A stretch of 5,943 bases of DNA, taken from contig WTGE01000264.1 of assembly GCA_011525445.1 (NCBI GenBank), forward strand, positions 1 through 5,943, in the 5' to 3' direction. Shown piece by piece: positions 5,899-5,943 of this stretch. The notes under the pieces are model-generated. The model had not been told where the DNA came from. It saw only the letters and a program-made list of their open reading frames with translations, and did not search any database. The position numbers were made by a program, and so were the translations under genes. Within the stretch, counting starts at the first letter, position 1. The number at the start of each line of letters is the position of its first letter. Source of the stretch: Synechococcus sp. CO36386bin_37 (GTDB taxonomy: Bacteria > Cyanobacteriota > Cyanobacteriia > PCC-6307 > Cyanobiaceae).

Positions 5899-5911
5899 TC
5901 AGAGTGATCTC

Positions 5912-5936
5912 CCCTGCTGTTTTCACATCACCAGGG
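5912..5936 (+). terminator. Weak inverted repeat after petA, possible terminator
   Basis: CCCTG (5912-5916) can pair with CAGGG (5932-5936) across a 15-base loop, starting 13 bases after the petA stop. The stem is short, the loop is large, and no T-run is visible before the window ends seven bases later. It may be part of a terminator that extends past the edge, or chance. I see no gene in 5899-5943. Confidence 0.25.
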
Positions 5937-5943
5937 CCTGAGC

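Noticed and set aside
1..5943. CRISPR array, insertion sequence, tRNA or phage-like cargo
   Set aside because: No regularly spaced direct repeats, transposase motifs, terminal repeats or tRNA cloverleaf were seen, and the DNA is nearly filled with housekeeping genes.
1..5943. HIP1 octamers (GCGATCGC)
   Set aside because: I checked the GATC sites and found no full copy; the closest are partial matches such as ACGATCGCG near 815 and TGATCGCAG near 3129 and 4611.

Overview
The window looks like ordinary chromosome from a marine picocyanobacterium (Synechococcus subcluster 5.1 or a relative such as low-light Prochlorococcus). This rests on two photosystem I genes (psaF, psaJ), two cytochrome b6f genes (petC, petA), a DUF3067-type protein whose family is typical of cyanobacteria and plastids, moderate GC content by eye, and tight gene packing. 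I found no copy of the HIP1 octamer GCGATCGC that is abundant in many freshwater cyanobacteria. The strain assignment is a judgement from protein appearance, not from a search.

Layout. At the left, psaF (41-520) and psaJ (555-674) form a short plus-strand operon ending in a G/C hairpin plus T-run (722-749). Converging on that terminator from the other side is gmk, guanylate kinase (748-1320, minus). Back to back with gmk, across only 65 bases, is a complete NFACT/RqcH-type protein (1386-3131, plus), followed by tatC (3183-3986, plus), which starts with GTG. The 3' end of tatC overlaps by 50 bases the 3' end of a small minus-strand DUF3067-like gene (3937-4305). An 82-base divergent spacer then leads into the petC-petA operon (4388-4924 and 4966-5898, plus). 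The last 45 bases hold a weak inverted repeat and no gene. No gap exceeds 300 bases and no gene is cut by the window edges.

How the genes fit together. PetC (Rieske protein) and PetA (cytochrome f) are the high-potential subunits of the b6f complex and pass electrons to plastocyanin or cytochrome c6. PsaF is the lumen-exposed photosystem I subunit on the side where that carrier docks, and PsaJ packs beside it. TatC is the receptor of the twin-arginine translocase. PetC carries a visible twin-arginine signal (residues 13-20), so tatC sits next to one of its likely substrates. The DUF3067 gene lies between tatC and petC and is divergent from petC; its function is not known to me, and the position suggests a link with b6f or Rieske biogenesis. 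Gmk and the NFACT protein serve nucleotide metabolism and, probably, rescue of stalled ribosomes.

I see no mobile element, CRISPR array, tRNA, rRNA or defence system, and nothing that qualifies as a clearly new system. The points most worth a second look are the DUF3067 gene and its antisense overlap with tatC, the Glu-Arg in place of Asp-Arg in the NFACT protein, and the purine-poor leaders of petA and psaJ, which lack a Shine-Dalgarno sequence.
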